NCBI GenBank assembly: GCA_020356065.1 | Contig: CP070632.1 | Location: 1,026,423 to 1,086,872 of the forward strand | DNA length: 60,450 nucleotides | Direction: 5' to 3' | Source of the DNA: Nitrospiraceae bacterium | Lineage (GTDB): Bacteria; Nitrospirota; Thermodesulfovibrionia; UBA6902 | Part shown: positions 35,216 through 43,443 of the stretch, one piece after another | How positions within the stretch are numbered: position 1 is the first letter of the stretch | Layout of the letters: each line of letters starts with the position of its first letter | Made by a program: the position numbers and the translations under genes | Notes under the pieces: model-generated | Told to the model about the DNA's origin: nothing | What the model saw: the letters and a program-made list of their open reading frames with translations, nothing else | The model's database searches: none

Positions 35216-36982
35216 ATGACCCTTGATATAGAAAAAATATTAAAGAACAGCACATCCAGCGACTGGAAGGCGGACGTGAGTGTCTTCCTGCAGTTCACCA
35301 GACCGTTTATGATGAGACTGGTTGCAGCTGTTTTTTTCAGTCTTTTGCTTGCGAGTATTAATGGTGCGATCGCATGGTCTGTAAAACCGGCATTGGACTG
35401 GATATTTGTTATAAAATCCGAATCATATTTAATAGCCCTGCCATTTGCTATTATTGGACTGTTTCTGTTGAGAGGGATATCTACCTATTTGGCTAAATAC
35501 TTAATGAACTCGATTGGCGCCAAGGTAGTGCAGTTGTTGAGGCAGGCCATTTTTGACAAACTGCTCGTCATGCCTCAATCTTATTTCGGCAGAACATCCA
35601 GCGGTTCAGTTGTGTCCAAAGTCCTTAATGACGTTGAAATTCTGCAGAACATATTTGCCGCGACCGTAAAGGATTTCTTTGTGGCCGGTGGTACTGTAAT
35701 TGTATTAAGTATCGTAGCGTTTACGAGAAAGTGGGACCTTGCTTTAATTTCATTTATTGTGATGCCGCTTATCGCTTACAGCATCGGAAGACTGGGCGTG
35801 CGAATGAAAAAAACCAGCGCTCATACAAGAAAGCTCATTTCAAGGGTAACAAGGTTACTTCATGAAAGTCTTTTGGGAATAAAAATCATAAAGGCCTTTA
35901 CCATGGAAAAAGGGATGAGTGACAGGTACAGGACAGCATTGACTGACCATTACAGGAATGTCATGAGGGAGATAAGGATAAGAGGGTTCTCAGCCCTGAT
36001 GGTCGAGATACTGGGAGGCGTGGGTGTTGCCGTCATTGTTTATTACGGCGGGCATCTGGTGATATCAGGAGACATTTCACCAGGCACTTTTTTTTCCTTT
36101 GTCACTGCATTATTAATGATCTATACCCCCTTAAAAAGGTTGAGCAGTGTGCATAACAACTTTCAGCAGGCGCGGACCATTCTGGATCGGGTGAGAGAGA
36201 TTGCATTTGTAGAACCTGAAAAATCAGGAGGCATTGAAAAACGTATTAAGGGAAACATTGAGTTTCAGGGGGTGTCTTTTCGTTATCCAAAAAACAGGGA
36301 TGTAGCACTTAAAAATATAGATATGAAAATCAGGGAGGGCGAGCTGATTGCATTGGTAGGACACAGCGGTGCAGGTAAAAGCACCTTGATCGAGCTTATC
36401 GCCGGTTTCTGGTACCCGACAGAAGGGAACATAATTATTGATGGTATAAATATAAAAGATTTGTCTCTGAAATCATTACGACAACATATCGGGCTTGTAA
36501 CCCAGGATATTATTTTATTCAATGAGACGATACGAACAAATCTTCTCCTCGGCAAACCGAATGCGTCCGATGAAGAAATCGTCGAAGCGGCACAGGCAGC
36601 ATATGCGCATGAATTTATTGAAGAACTTTCTGAGGGTTACGAGACAAAAATAGGGGAGAGGGGAGTAAGGCTTTCAGGTGGACAGAAACAGCGGATAACG
36701 ATTGCGCGGGCGATACTCAAGAATCCTGAGATACTGATATTTGATGAGGCCACCTCTTCTCTTGATTCTGAGTCTGAATCAAAGATACAGAAGGCCATAG
36801 ATAATATTATCCCTGGAAGAACAACGATCATTATTGCCCATAGACTTTCAACAATCAGAAAAGCTGACCGGATTCTTGTTATGGACAGGGGAAACATCAT
36901 ACAGGATGGACAGCACGATGATCTTCTTGTTCAGGATGGCATATATCGTGAGCTTTATCAGATCCAGTTTGAGCCTGAATGA
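35216..36982 (+). CDS. msbA: Lipid A export ABC transporter, ATP-binding and permease protein
   Basis: A 588-aa half-transporter. Six membrane helices lie in residues about 30-310, with SVVSKVLNDVEILQNIF typical of MsbA-type exporters. The nucleotide-binding domain has Walker A GHSGAGKSTL, signature LSGGQKQRI, Walker B ILIFDEATSSLD and the switch histidine in IIIAHRLS. MsbA flips lipid A-core across the inner membrane. Its place at the end of the ligase-GT2-GT2-GT9 run supports the assignment over a generic multidrug exporter. Confidence 0.93.
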   Translation: MTLDIEKILKNSTSSDWKADVSVFLQFTRPFMMRLVAAVFFSLLLASINGAIAWSVKPALDWIFVIKSESYLIALPFAIIGLFLLRGISTYLAKYLMNSIGAKVVQLLRQAIFDKLLVMPQSYFGRTSSGSVVSKVLNDVEILQNIFAATVKDFFVAGGTVIVLSIVAFTRKWDLALISFIVMPLIAYSIGRLGVRMKKTSAHTRKLISRVTRLLHESLLGIKIIKAFTMEKGMSDRYRTALTDHYRNVMREIRIRGFSALMVEILGGVGVAVIVYYGGHLVISGDISPGTFFSFVTALLMIYTPLKRLSSVHNNFQQARTILDRVREIAFVEPEKSGGIEKRIKGNIEFQGVSFRYPKNRDVALKNIDMKIREGELIALVGHSGAGKSTLIELIAGFWYPTEGNIIIDGINIKDLSLKSLRQHIGLVTQDIILFNETIRTNLLLGKPNASDEEIVEAAQAAYAHEFIEELSEGYETKIGERGVRLSGGQKQRITIARAILKNPEILIFDEATSSLDSESESKIQKAIDNIIPGRTTIIIAHRLSTIRKADRILVMDRGNIIQDGQHDDLLVQDGIYRELYQIQFEPE

Positions 36983-37009
36983 TCAAGCGTACTTCATATC
37001 ATACTGTAG

Positions 37010-37747
37010 TTAATTTTGGTCAAACATCAGTTCTTTTAATATTTTTTCAAATTGAGTGTTCTTATCAAATTGTTCCTGTGCTTTTTTCTTTCCTGCAGCA
37101 GCGATCTTTTCTCTGAATGGTTTATTAACGTAAAGAGTCCGGATAGCTTCGATAAGAGATTTAGTGTTCCCGCTTTCAAACAATAAGCCGGTTTCGTTAT
37201 GATCTATAATTTCCGGTATTCCTCCTGCATTTGATCCTATCACAGGAATGTCTGCCATCATCCCTTCTACCAGCACGATCGAGCCAGTTTCCTTTTTTGT
37301 AGTAAGTGCTAGTATGTCAATACACTGTAAAATTTTTGTGGGGTCATTTTGAAAAGGAATCAAGGTTATGCGTTTATTCAGTGACAGGCTTGCTATTAAG
37401 TCCTTCACATCCTTCAGATAACTGGGCCTCATTGCATTTCCTACAAGAATGCCATGGATATCAAATCCCTCTTGACACAACTCGTTAATCGCGTGAATTA
37501 ATAAGTGTTGCCCTTTATAAGGTTCAATCCTACCTACAACACCAACGATAAATTTATTTTCAATATTAAATTCCTTTTTTAAATCGTTAATTTCATCATT
37601 TGATAATTGTGTAGGAGGATTAATTCCGTTGTTAATACGACGGATTTTATTTTTATCCAGAGGTAAGTTCCTTATGGCCTGTTCCATCAGGAGATCAGTT
37701 ATAACAATATACTTGTCGATTTCCTTATAAATGAATCTATGATACAT
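37010..37747 (-). CDS. Glycosyltransferase family 4, C-terminal part of a frameshifted gene
   Basis: 245 aa carrying the GT-B C-terminal domain: VGVVGRIEPYKGQHLLIHAI, TKKETGSIVLVEGMMADIPVIG with GGIPEII, and LLFESGNTKSLIEAI. The Glu pair of GT4 enzymes (EGMMAD...PEI) is visible. The first residues MYHRFIYKEIDKYIVITDL continue directly from the N-terminal part encoded upstream if one base is dropped from an A8 tract (37754-37761). As it stands, this part would be made only by internal initiation or slippage. G+C is low compared with msbA, suggesting later acquisition. Confidence 0.85.
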   Translation of the reverse strand: MYHRFIYKEIDKYIVITDLLMEQAIRNLPLDKNKIRRINNGINPPTQLSNDEINDLKKEFNIENKFIVGVVGRIEPYKGQHLLIHAINELCQEGFDIHGILVGNAMRPSYLKDVKDLIASLSLNKRITLIPFQNDPTKILQCIDILALTTKKETGSIVLVEGMMADIPVIGSNAGGIPEIIDHNETGLLFESGNTKSLIEAIRTLYVNKPFREKIAAAGKKKAQEQFDKNTQFEKILKELMFDQN

Positions 37748-38117
37748 ATCGTGTTTTTTTTCCAGGCAGATTCATTTTTCGCGTGTGTACGATAAAAAAA
37801 TGCTTTTTGCAGATCTTTTTAGCCACGGATACCAATGGCAAATTATCTTTCCAATGCAGATGTACAACATCTATTTTATTGGTCTCAATGAATCTGGATA
37901 GAGTAATTGCAGCAAACAAAGGAAATGGAAGGAACCTGCAGTCTATTGAATGATTCTTAATATTATTGCTTTCTAATGATTGTTGAATATGTGAATTATT
38001 CCTGGTTGCCACATAGAGGTCAATATTGCTTTTATGGGCAAGCCAGACACACAAATCTTTAAAGTTGATTTCAAGTCCCCCAAAACTCGGAGAAAGACAC
38101 AGTTCAAGTAATCTCAT
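37737..38117 (-). CDS. Glycosyltransferase family 4, N-terminal part of a frameshifted gene
   Basis: 126 aa. MRLLELCLSPSFGGLEINFKDL is a GT4 N-terminal start with the GG donor/acceptor loop. IDVVHLHWKDNLPLV and FFIVHTRKMNLPGKK follow; after GKK the frame passes into TRYVS and a stop. Reading the A8 tract as A7 restores HTRKMNLPGKKHDMYHRFIY and joins the C-terminal part, making a normal enzyme of about 366 aa. It could be phase variation, transcriptional slippage, a sequencing error or a true lesion. Confidence 0.8.
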   Translation of the reverse strand: MRLLELCLSPSFGGLEINFKDLCVWLAHKSNIDLYVATRNNSHIQQSLESNNIKNHSIDCRFLPFPLFAAITLSRFIETNKIDVVHLHWKDNLPLVSVAKKICKKHFFIVHTRKMNLPGKKTRYVS

Positions 38118-38374
38118 ATATTATCACTCCTGCATTTGAAATTAGAAAAAGTATATTAATTGCATGTTCTCGTCATTAAACGTACTGTACGTGCTGGCTA
38201 CCCTGCAAGAATTTTAAAGATCTCTTATCGTAAAGTATGTGCTCCACCAGTTCAATAATACCTGTACTGCCAAAGAATTCCATTATTATTAACAGGAGCT
38301 CCTAAGAGGATATTATAGATTTGTTTACTGATAATACAACTTATTCCCGGCTGCAAATAATAATAACGGTAAGG

Positions 38375-39232
38375 TTAAGCAAACTTCAAACTCAGCAGTT
38401 TATATATTAATTTTGCAGCAAGGAAATCAGGAGCAATGTTTTTTGACGGACAGAGCTCAACAATGTCAAATCCAATAATGTTACTTTTCTTGGAAACAGC
38501 TTCCAATAAATCAAGCACGTCATACCAATCCAGTCCTCCCGGTTCAGGTGTACCGGTAGACGGCATAATGGAAGGATCAAAAACATCAAGGTCAATAGTA
38601 ACATATACATTATTATTCAGTTTTTCGACAACATTTTTTATCCATGTCCTGGACTTTCTGACATCTGATGCATAAAACATTTTCCTTTTATTTATATGTT
38701 TCAGTTCTGATGCGTCCATGCTTCTTATCCCGACAGAAATTATCCTGTCAGTAATTTCTCTTGCCCTTGCCATGACACAGGCATGACTGTATCCGGTCCC
38801 GTCATAGGAATCACGCATATCAGCATGCGCATCCAGGTGCAGGATGCTCAGGTTATCAAAATGTTCGGCATGTGCCTTAATCGATCCGAGAGAAACTGTA
38901 TGTTCACCTCCCAGCACAACGGTATATTTCTTATCGGTCAGAAATTTCACGGTTTTCTTATAAACATTGTTTATCATGGCTTCCGGCTTTACGGCAGTGA
39001 TGTAGCCTGCAGTATGTATTCCTTTAGTATAGATTTCCGAGCCTGTCTCAATATCATAGAGTTCCATATTCAGGGAAGCATTAATAATGGCCTGGGGACC
39101 TTTTGATGCCCCTTTGATCCAGGTGGTTGTTTTATCAAATGGAACAGGAAGGATAACTATTTTCGAATTCCTGTAACTTGAATAGTGTTTCGGCAGGCCG
39201 CCGAAATTATTTGAAGGAATAGTTTTTCCCAC
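38375..39232 (-). CDS. speB: Agmatinase
   Basis: A 285-aa ureohydrolase that converts agmatine to putrescine and urea with two manganese ions. The metal ligands are seen in GGEHTVSLG (H), LHLDAHADMRD (D, H, D) and TIDLDVFDPS (D, D). GTPEPGGLDW completes the active site. The frame begins with GTG. It lies 91 bp downstream of the pyruvoyl arginine decarboxylase on the same strand, so the pair makes putrescine from arginine. Confidence 0.94.
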   Translation of the reverse strand: MGKTIPSNNFGGLPKHYSSYRNSKIVILPVPFDKTTTWIKGASKGPQAIINASLNMELYDIETGSEIYTKGIHTAGYITAVKPEAMINNVYKKTVKFLTDKKYTVVLGGEHTVSLGSIKAHAEHFDNLSILHLDAHADMRDSYDGTGYSHACVMARAREITDRIISVGIRSMDASELKHINKRKMFYASDVRKSRTWIKNVVEKLNNNVYVTIDLDVFDPSIMPSTGTPEPGGLDWYDVLDLLEAVSKKSNIIGFDIVELCPSKNIAPDFLAAKLIYKLLSLKFA

Positions 39233-39323
39233 AGGAATAGGTTAAGGATTGCGGGTTTCTATAACATCATTAATTGTTAAGGTTCTTCACCGACAGATGA
39301 TACCTGAAACCTTTCATCTGTCC

Positions 39324-39872
39324 TTACAACAGCATTACTGCAGCTGCAACGGCCGTTGTCCATTGGCCGTTTTTGTTGCCTTCCGTAGACTGACAGATAT
39401 TTGTGGATTTAAAGATATACTGACTTGCTTTGTATACCTGTTTTCTCGAGTCCCATGCCTCGTCAGGGTCAAAGGAAATACCCAGTGTAGTGGCCAACAT
39501 AGTTGCAGCCAGGTCCTCAGCATAGTCTCCCGCTTTTCTTGCGGTTTCACCAAAGGAATGGTGCTCGGAAATATAACCGTAATGCTTCCTATCCTTAGGC
39601 ACTGCCAGGCCCACCGCAGCTGAAATCAACCGGTTAGGTTCATTCGTGTCGTTCCGTGCCATAACACAAAAGGTTATCTGTCCGGGTTTTATTTTCTTTA
39701 GTCCTTTGGTTTTTGGAATGATTACACAGTTAGGCGGAAAAATACTTGATACATACACAAGATTACATTTTTCTATTCCTGCCTTTCGTAAGGCAAGCTC
39801 AAAAGAGGCGAGTTTGTCCTTATGCACGCCCTTTCCTTTTGTGAAGAAGATCTGTTTTGGTATTAAATCCAT
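39324..39872 (-). CDS. pdaD: Pyruvoyl-dependent arginine decarboxylase
   Basis: A 182-aa protein starting at MDLIPKQIFFTKGKGVHKDK; the frame stays open 16 codons further but that part is not family-like. It is made as a proenzyme that cleaves itself between the two Ser residues of YVSSIFPP to generate the pyruvoyl group. GEIxxCVMARN-type text appears as GQITFCVMARNDTNEPN, and the C-terminal EHHSFGETARKAGDYAEDLA is typical. It makes agmatine, the substrate of the agmatinase that follows. This enzyme type is common in archaea and in some anaerobic bacterial phyla, replacing PLP-type SpeA. Confidence 0.93.
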   Translation of the reverse strand: MDLIPKQIFFTKGKGVHKDKLASFELALRKAGIEKCNLVYVSSIFPPNCVIIPKTKGLKKIKPGQITFCVMARNDTNEPNRLISAAVGLAVPKDRKHYGYISEHHSFGETARKAGDYAEDLAATMLATTLGISFDPDEAWDSRKQVYKASQYIFKSTNICQSTEGNKNGQWTTAVAAAVMLL

Positions 39873-39983
39873 AATCAGTAACCGTTTGAAATCCAGGTTA
39901 AAAATATACCGCAAACTCAACTATTATTTCAAGCTGACATGCAAGATATGCATATATTGATTTTTTTAAGTCATCCGGATCAT

Positions 39984-40011
39984 TTGAATTTATCTCTCAA
40001 TAATTCATAAT
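39984..40011 (+). promoter_or_regulatory. Sigma70-type promoter of hisH, apparently leaderless
   Basis: TTGAAT (39984-39989), 16-bp spacer, CATAAT (40006-40011). The start would be near 40018; the ATG is at 40019 and no ribosome site is present. Confidence 0.5.
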
Positions 40012-40018
40012 ATATCAT

Positions 40019-40639
40019 ATGATTGCAATTATTGATTATGGAATGGGAAACCTCAGGAGCGTTGAAAAGGGTTTTCTTAAGGTAGGGGCTGAGGTAAGAG
40101 TTACAAACAAGCCTGATGATGTTCTGAATGCAGATGGAGTTGTTTTGCCCGGCGTCGGCGCGTTCAGAGACTGTATGGGTGAACTCAATAATCTTAATCT
40201 GGTACGTTCAGTTCATGATACTATTAATGCAGGAAAGCCGTATCTTGGTATTTGTCTTGGACTGCAGGTCCTTTTCAGTGAGTCAGATGAATTCGGTAAC
40301 TGCCGGGGTATGGATATATTAAAAGGCAGAGTCATCAGGTTTGATCTGGAAAACAAAGAGTTAAAGATTCCGCAGATGGGATGGAACCAGCTCAATATTA
40401 AGAGAAACAATCCGCTTTTTAAAAATATTCCTGATAAAAGTTATTTCTATTTTGTACATTCCTATTATGTTTCTCCTGATGACAGCTCTGTTATTGCGAC
40501 AACAACTGATTATGGAATAGAATTTACTTCATCAGTCTGGAAGGATAATATATATGCCGTACAGTTTCACCCGGAAAAAAGCCAGACCCATGGATTGCAG
40601 CTCCTCAGAAACTTTACAGATATTGTGAACGAAAAATAA
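40019..40639 (+). CDS. hisH: Imidazole glycerol phosphate synthase subunit HisH (glutaminase)
   Basis: A 206-aa class I glutamine amidotransferase. The nucleophile Cys lies in YLGICLGLQVLF; the His-Glu pair is in VQFHPEKSQTHG. IIDYGMGNLRSVEKG and GVVLPGVGAFRDCM are HisH features. It supplies ammonia to HisF in histidine synthesis. No hisF, hisA or other his gene is in the window, so it is separated from the pathway; related HisH-like proteins also serve amidation of nonulosonic or diacetamidino sugars in O-antigen pathways, which the neighbourhood makes possible. Confidence 0.9.
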   Translation: MIAIIDYGMGNLRSVEKGFLKVGAEVRVTNKPDDVLNADGVVLPGVGAFRDCMGELNNLNLVRSVHDTINAGKPYLGICLGLQVLFSESDEFGNCRGMDILKGRVIRFDLENKELKIPQMGWNQLNIKRNNPLFKNIPDKSYFYFVHSYYVSPDDSSVIATTTDYGIEFTSSVWKDNIYAVQFHPEKSQTHGLQLLRNFTDIVNEK

Positions 40640-40642
40640 AGA

Positions 40643-40745
40643 CAGTATCCAGTAGATAGTAGTAGTTAAGGACATAGAAAGGTCATTTTTTCCACTACGT
40701 GACTCCTCACTACTATCTTCCGGCTACTAACTCCTAGCTCCTGTC
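40643..40745. repeat. Degenerate inverted-repeat element, copy 4
   Basis: GTAGATAGTAGTAGTTAAGGAC faces GTGACTCCTCACTACTATCTTC, an imperfect long hairpin between the convergent hisH and folK genes. It is the longest of the four related copies and could end transcripts from both sides. Confidence 0.5.
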
Positions 40746-41234
40746 TCTTTTTTCATTGTTTCTCGAATAGTCCTGCCTGCTCAGATAGTTTGCGCGCAGT
40801 TCTTTCATGCTTTTTTTAAGTACAGGATGGACCAGGTCAGGGGCAATTTCTTCAAGGGGCTTCAGAACAAAATCTCTTTCTTCTATCTGAGGATGGGGGA
40901 TAGATAAGTCAGGACTCGCAAAAACCAGATCGTCATAAAAAAGGATGTCCAGGTCAATAATCCTGGGACCCCAGCGAACGGTAGCGGTCCGTCCCATATT
41001 CACTTCGATTTCTTTAATCAGAGTCAATATTTTATCAGGTGTCAGGTCTGTTTCAGCTGATACAGCCATGTTAACAAAGGCTGGCTGGTCCTCAAAGCCC
41101 CATGGTTCGGTATTAATAAGAGACGACTTCTTAATTATGGTGATGCCATTGTTGATGAGAAAGCTGATAGCCCTTTCACAATTTTCCTCTCTTTTGCCAA
41201 GGTTGGAGCCTATACCGATATATACAATAGACAT
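40734..41234 (-). CDS. folK: 2-amino-4-hydroxy-6-hydroxymethyldihydropteridine pyrophosphokinase
   Basis: A 166-aa folate-pathway enzyme that transfers pyrophosphate from ATP to the pterin alcohol. YIGIGSNLGKREENCERAI is the start; INTEPWGFEDQPAFVNMA, RWGPRIIDLDILFYDDLV and IPHPQIEERDFVLKPLEEIAP hold the ATP and magnesium residues (the two Asp in DLDI). Full length. It is divergent from waaC, from which it is separated by an inverted repeat holding two outward -10 elements. Confidence 0.95.
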   Translation of the reverse strand: MSIVYIGIGSNLGKREENCERAISFLINNGITIIKKSSLINTEPWGFEDQPAFVNMAVSAETDLTPDKILTLIKEIEVNMGRTATVRWGPRIIDLDILFYDDLVFASPDLSIPHPQIEERDFVLKPLEEIAPDLVHPVLKKSMKELRANYLSRQDYSRNNEKRDRS

Positions 41235-41327
41235 GACAGGATTTCAGACTGAGTATTCAGTTACATTTATGGCTTACTTCAGCTTAAAATTATCATATGT
41301 TCATTTCTCAACGTTTGCCTGTGCCTT

Positions 41328-41372
41328 ATTGTATCACACCGAAAGACAGACCCAACAGGGGTGTGATACAAT
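41328..41372. promoter_or_regulatory. Symmetric divergent promoter/operator dyad (folK - waaC)
   Basis: ATTGTATCACACC (41328-41340) and GGTGTGATACAAT (41360-41372) are perfect 13-bp inverted arms, 19 nt apart. Each arm contains TGATACAAT, an extended -10 (TGn + TACAAT), facing outward: to the right it ends 6 nt before the waaC ATG; to the left it faces folK with a leader of about 90 nt. A dimeric regulator could bind the dyad and control both genes, or it could fold as an RNA hairpin. Confidence 0.55.
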
Positions 41373-41378
41373 GATTCG

Positions 41379-42386
41379 ATGAAAATACTTGTTATTAAAC
41401 CCAGTTCTCTTGGTGATGTCATACATGCCCTTCCGTTTCTGAAGGCTGTTAAAGACACATTTCCTGATGCCGATGTAGACTGGTTAATCAGCACTCATCT
41501 TAAAGGACTGATCGAAGATAACCCATTCATAAACAGGATATTTACCATTAATAAGGATTCATGGAAACGGTTCAAAAACTTGTATCAGACCGTGTCGGAA
41601 ATCTTATCTTTGAGACAGAGGCTGAAGGATGAACATTATGACCTTGTTGTTGACCTGCAGGGTCTGTTCAGGAGCGGGGTAATTGCCCAATTTGCTGCTG
41701 CATCAAAAACTTTAGGTTTTGCCGATGCACGTGAAGGAAGCCGCTTTTTTTATGATGAGAAGATATCGGTAGAAGGGATTTCCCACGCGGTCGACAGGTG
41801 TCTAGAGGTAGCCAGGGCTCTCGGAGCAAAAGTGAAGAAGGCAGAATTCCCGGTTACGGTTAATGATTCAGCCATGGAAAAAGTAAAACAGATGATAGGT
41901 AATTCTGATGAATATATTGTAATAGCTCCTTCGGCACGGTGGCTTTCCAAGCGCTGGCCAGCACATTATTTTGCTTCTCTCATATCAAAGCTGCATATAC
42001 AGTGCATTACTATTGGCAGCAAGGATGATACAGGACTGGTAAGACAAATAGTTGCTTTATCACAAGGCAATGCTGTTAATGTCTGCGGAAAAACTGACCT
42101 GAAGGAACTTGTGTCACTCATATCAGGTTCTCGGGCGATAGTCTGCAATGATTCCGGGCCCATGCATATAGCGGCTGCTCTCAACATACCGACTATCGCT
42201 CTATTTGGCCCCACAGTACCGGAACAAACAGGGCCATATGGATGGCAGTCCAATACACATTTCAAAGTGATAAAGGCAGAGGTACCATGCAGCCCATGCA
42301 GGAAGAAGGACTGTAATGACCTCATCTGCATGGATAGCATTAGTGTCAAATCAGTGCTGGCAGAACTGGATAGATATCTGCCCTGA
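41379..42386 (+). CDS. waaC: Lipopolysaccharide heptosyltransferase I-like (GT9)
   Basis: A 335-aa GT-B enzyme that adds the first L-glycero-D-manno-heptose to Kdo2-lipid A. MKILVIKPSSLGDVIHALPFL is the WaaC start, DADVDWLISTHLKGLIEDNP and DLVVDLQGLFRSGVIA follow, and the C-terminal domain has CNDSGPMHIAAALNIPTIALFGPTVP. The Cys-rich tail (CSPCRKKDCNDLICMDSI) is found in WaaC/WaaF relatives. The start appears leaderless from the dyad promoter. Confidence 0.9.
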   Translation: MKILVIKPSSLGDVIHALPFLKAVKDTFPDADVDWLISTHLKGLIEDNPFINRIFTINKDSWKRFKNLYQTVSEILSLRQRLKDEHYDLVVDLQGLFRSGVIAQFAAASKTLGFADAREGSRFFYDEKISVEGISHAVDRCLEVARALGAKVKKAEFPVTVNDSAMEKVKQMIGNSDEYIVIAPSARWLSKRWPAHYFASLISKLHIQCITIGSKDDTGLVRQIVALSQGNAVNVCGKTDLKELVSLISGSRAIVCNDSGPMHIAAALNIPTIALFGPTVPEQTGPYGWQSNTHFKVIKAEVPCSPCRKKDCNDLICMDSISVKSVLAELDRYLP

Positions 42387-42565
42387 GGGTGTGATTATCA
42401 CTTAATATGAACCCGTACCGGCTTAGAACGTCGTTAAGAAAATGCGAGAACGATTTGCTCTTTTGTTTCTGAATTTTATAACATATTGACCGTATTCACC
42501 TTAACGTAACTGAATTCATCTCTTGGACATCGATTAATATATTATTAGCGTAAAAGGAGGATGTA

Positions 42566-43426
42566 ATGAGTAATGCAAGAAAATTATTTGTGATATTTAT
42601 AGCGTGCAGTGTAATTGGTTCCGCATTTTTAACAGTCTCTGTACATGCAGCGATGAATGACGAACTGATAGAAGCGGCAATGAACGGTAAAGCCGGGGTC
42701 GTGAAGAAATTACTGGAAGGCGGTGCTGATGCAAATGCCCGGGACGCAGCCAAAAGAACTGCGCTGATGCTTGCTTCTTTTAAGGGACATTCAGATGTCG
42801 TGAAGCTTCTGCTTGCCAATGGAGCTGATGTTAATGCCAAGACGGTTAAGAACCAGACAGCTCTCATGGCTGCATCGTTTGGTGGTCATGGTGATATTGT
42901 GGAGTCTCTGCTTTCAGCAGGTGCTGATGTAAACAGTATAGATGCACTTGGCGGAACAGCCCTCATGGACGCAGCATTCAAAGGGAATTTGTTAATTGTG
43001 GAGCTGTTACTTGCCCAGGGAGCGCATATTAACGCTCAGGACTCGATGGGGGGCACAGTTCTGATGGATGCTTCTTATGAAGGTCATACAAAAACGGTTG
43101 AGCTGCTGCTTTCAAAGGGGGCTGACGTTAACCTGAAAAATGATAAAAATCAGACGGCCCTCATGGATGCAGCTGCCAGGGGACACCTTGACATTGCAAA
43201 AATGCTTATTGATAAAGGAGCGGATGTAAATGTCAAGGATGTCGAGGGAGCTACTGCATTAATGGATGCTGCAATGCACGGACACTATGATATTGCGAAA
43301 TTACTTATAGATAACGGTGCCAATGTGAATATCAGAACTGTTAATAATGAAACAGCGCTGACCTTTGCTGAGGCAAACGGTCATCCGGCAATTGTTAATC
43401 TGCTCAGACAGGCAGGAGCCAGGTAG
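42566..43426 (+). CDS. Secreted ankyrin-repeat protein
   Basis: A 286-aa protein. A signal peptide (1-26, FVIFIACSVIGSAFLTVSVHA) is followed by eight ankyrin repeats of 33 residues from about residue 30 to the end, each with the pattern TALMxAxxxGHxxIVxLLLxxGADVN. Repeats 2 to 8 are highly alike, which suggests recent internal expansion. It would be periplasmic or exported and mediate protein binding. The partner is unknown. The ribosome site AAAAGGAGGATGTA is strong. Confidence 0.9.
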   Translation: MSNARKLFVIFIACSVIGSAFLTVSVHAAMNDELIEAAMNGKAGVVKKLLEGGADANARDAAKRTALMLASFKGHSDVVKLLLANGADVNAKTVKNQTALMAASFGGHGDIVESLLSAGADVNSIDALGGTALMDAAFKGNLLIVELLLAQGAHINAQDSMGGTVLMDASYEGHTKTVELLLSKGADVNLKNDKNQTALMDAAARGHLDIAKMLIDKGADVNVKDVEGATALMDAAMHGHYDIAKLLIDNGANVNIRTVNNETALTFAEANGHPAIVNLLRQAGAR

Positions 43427-43443
43427 AGGTTATCGTACCGGTA

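Noticed and set aside
37010-37747. Treating the GT4 C-terminal frame as an independent enzyme
   Set aside because: It lacks the N-terminal GT-B domain and joins exactly to the neighbouring frame when one A is removed, so it is half of a broken gene.
38176-38283. 35-aa frame on the minus strand (MEFFGSTGIIELVEHIL...)
   Set aside because: Reads like a protein, but the ribosome site is poorly spaced and no homology can be shown by eye. Possibly the remnant of a glycosyltransferase gene.
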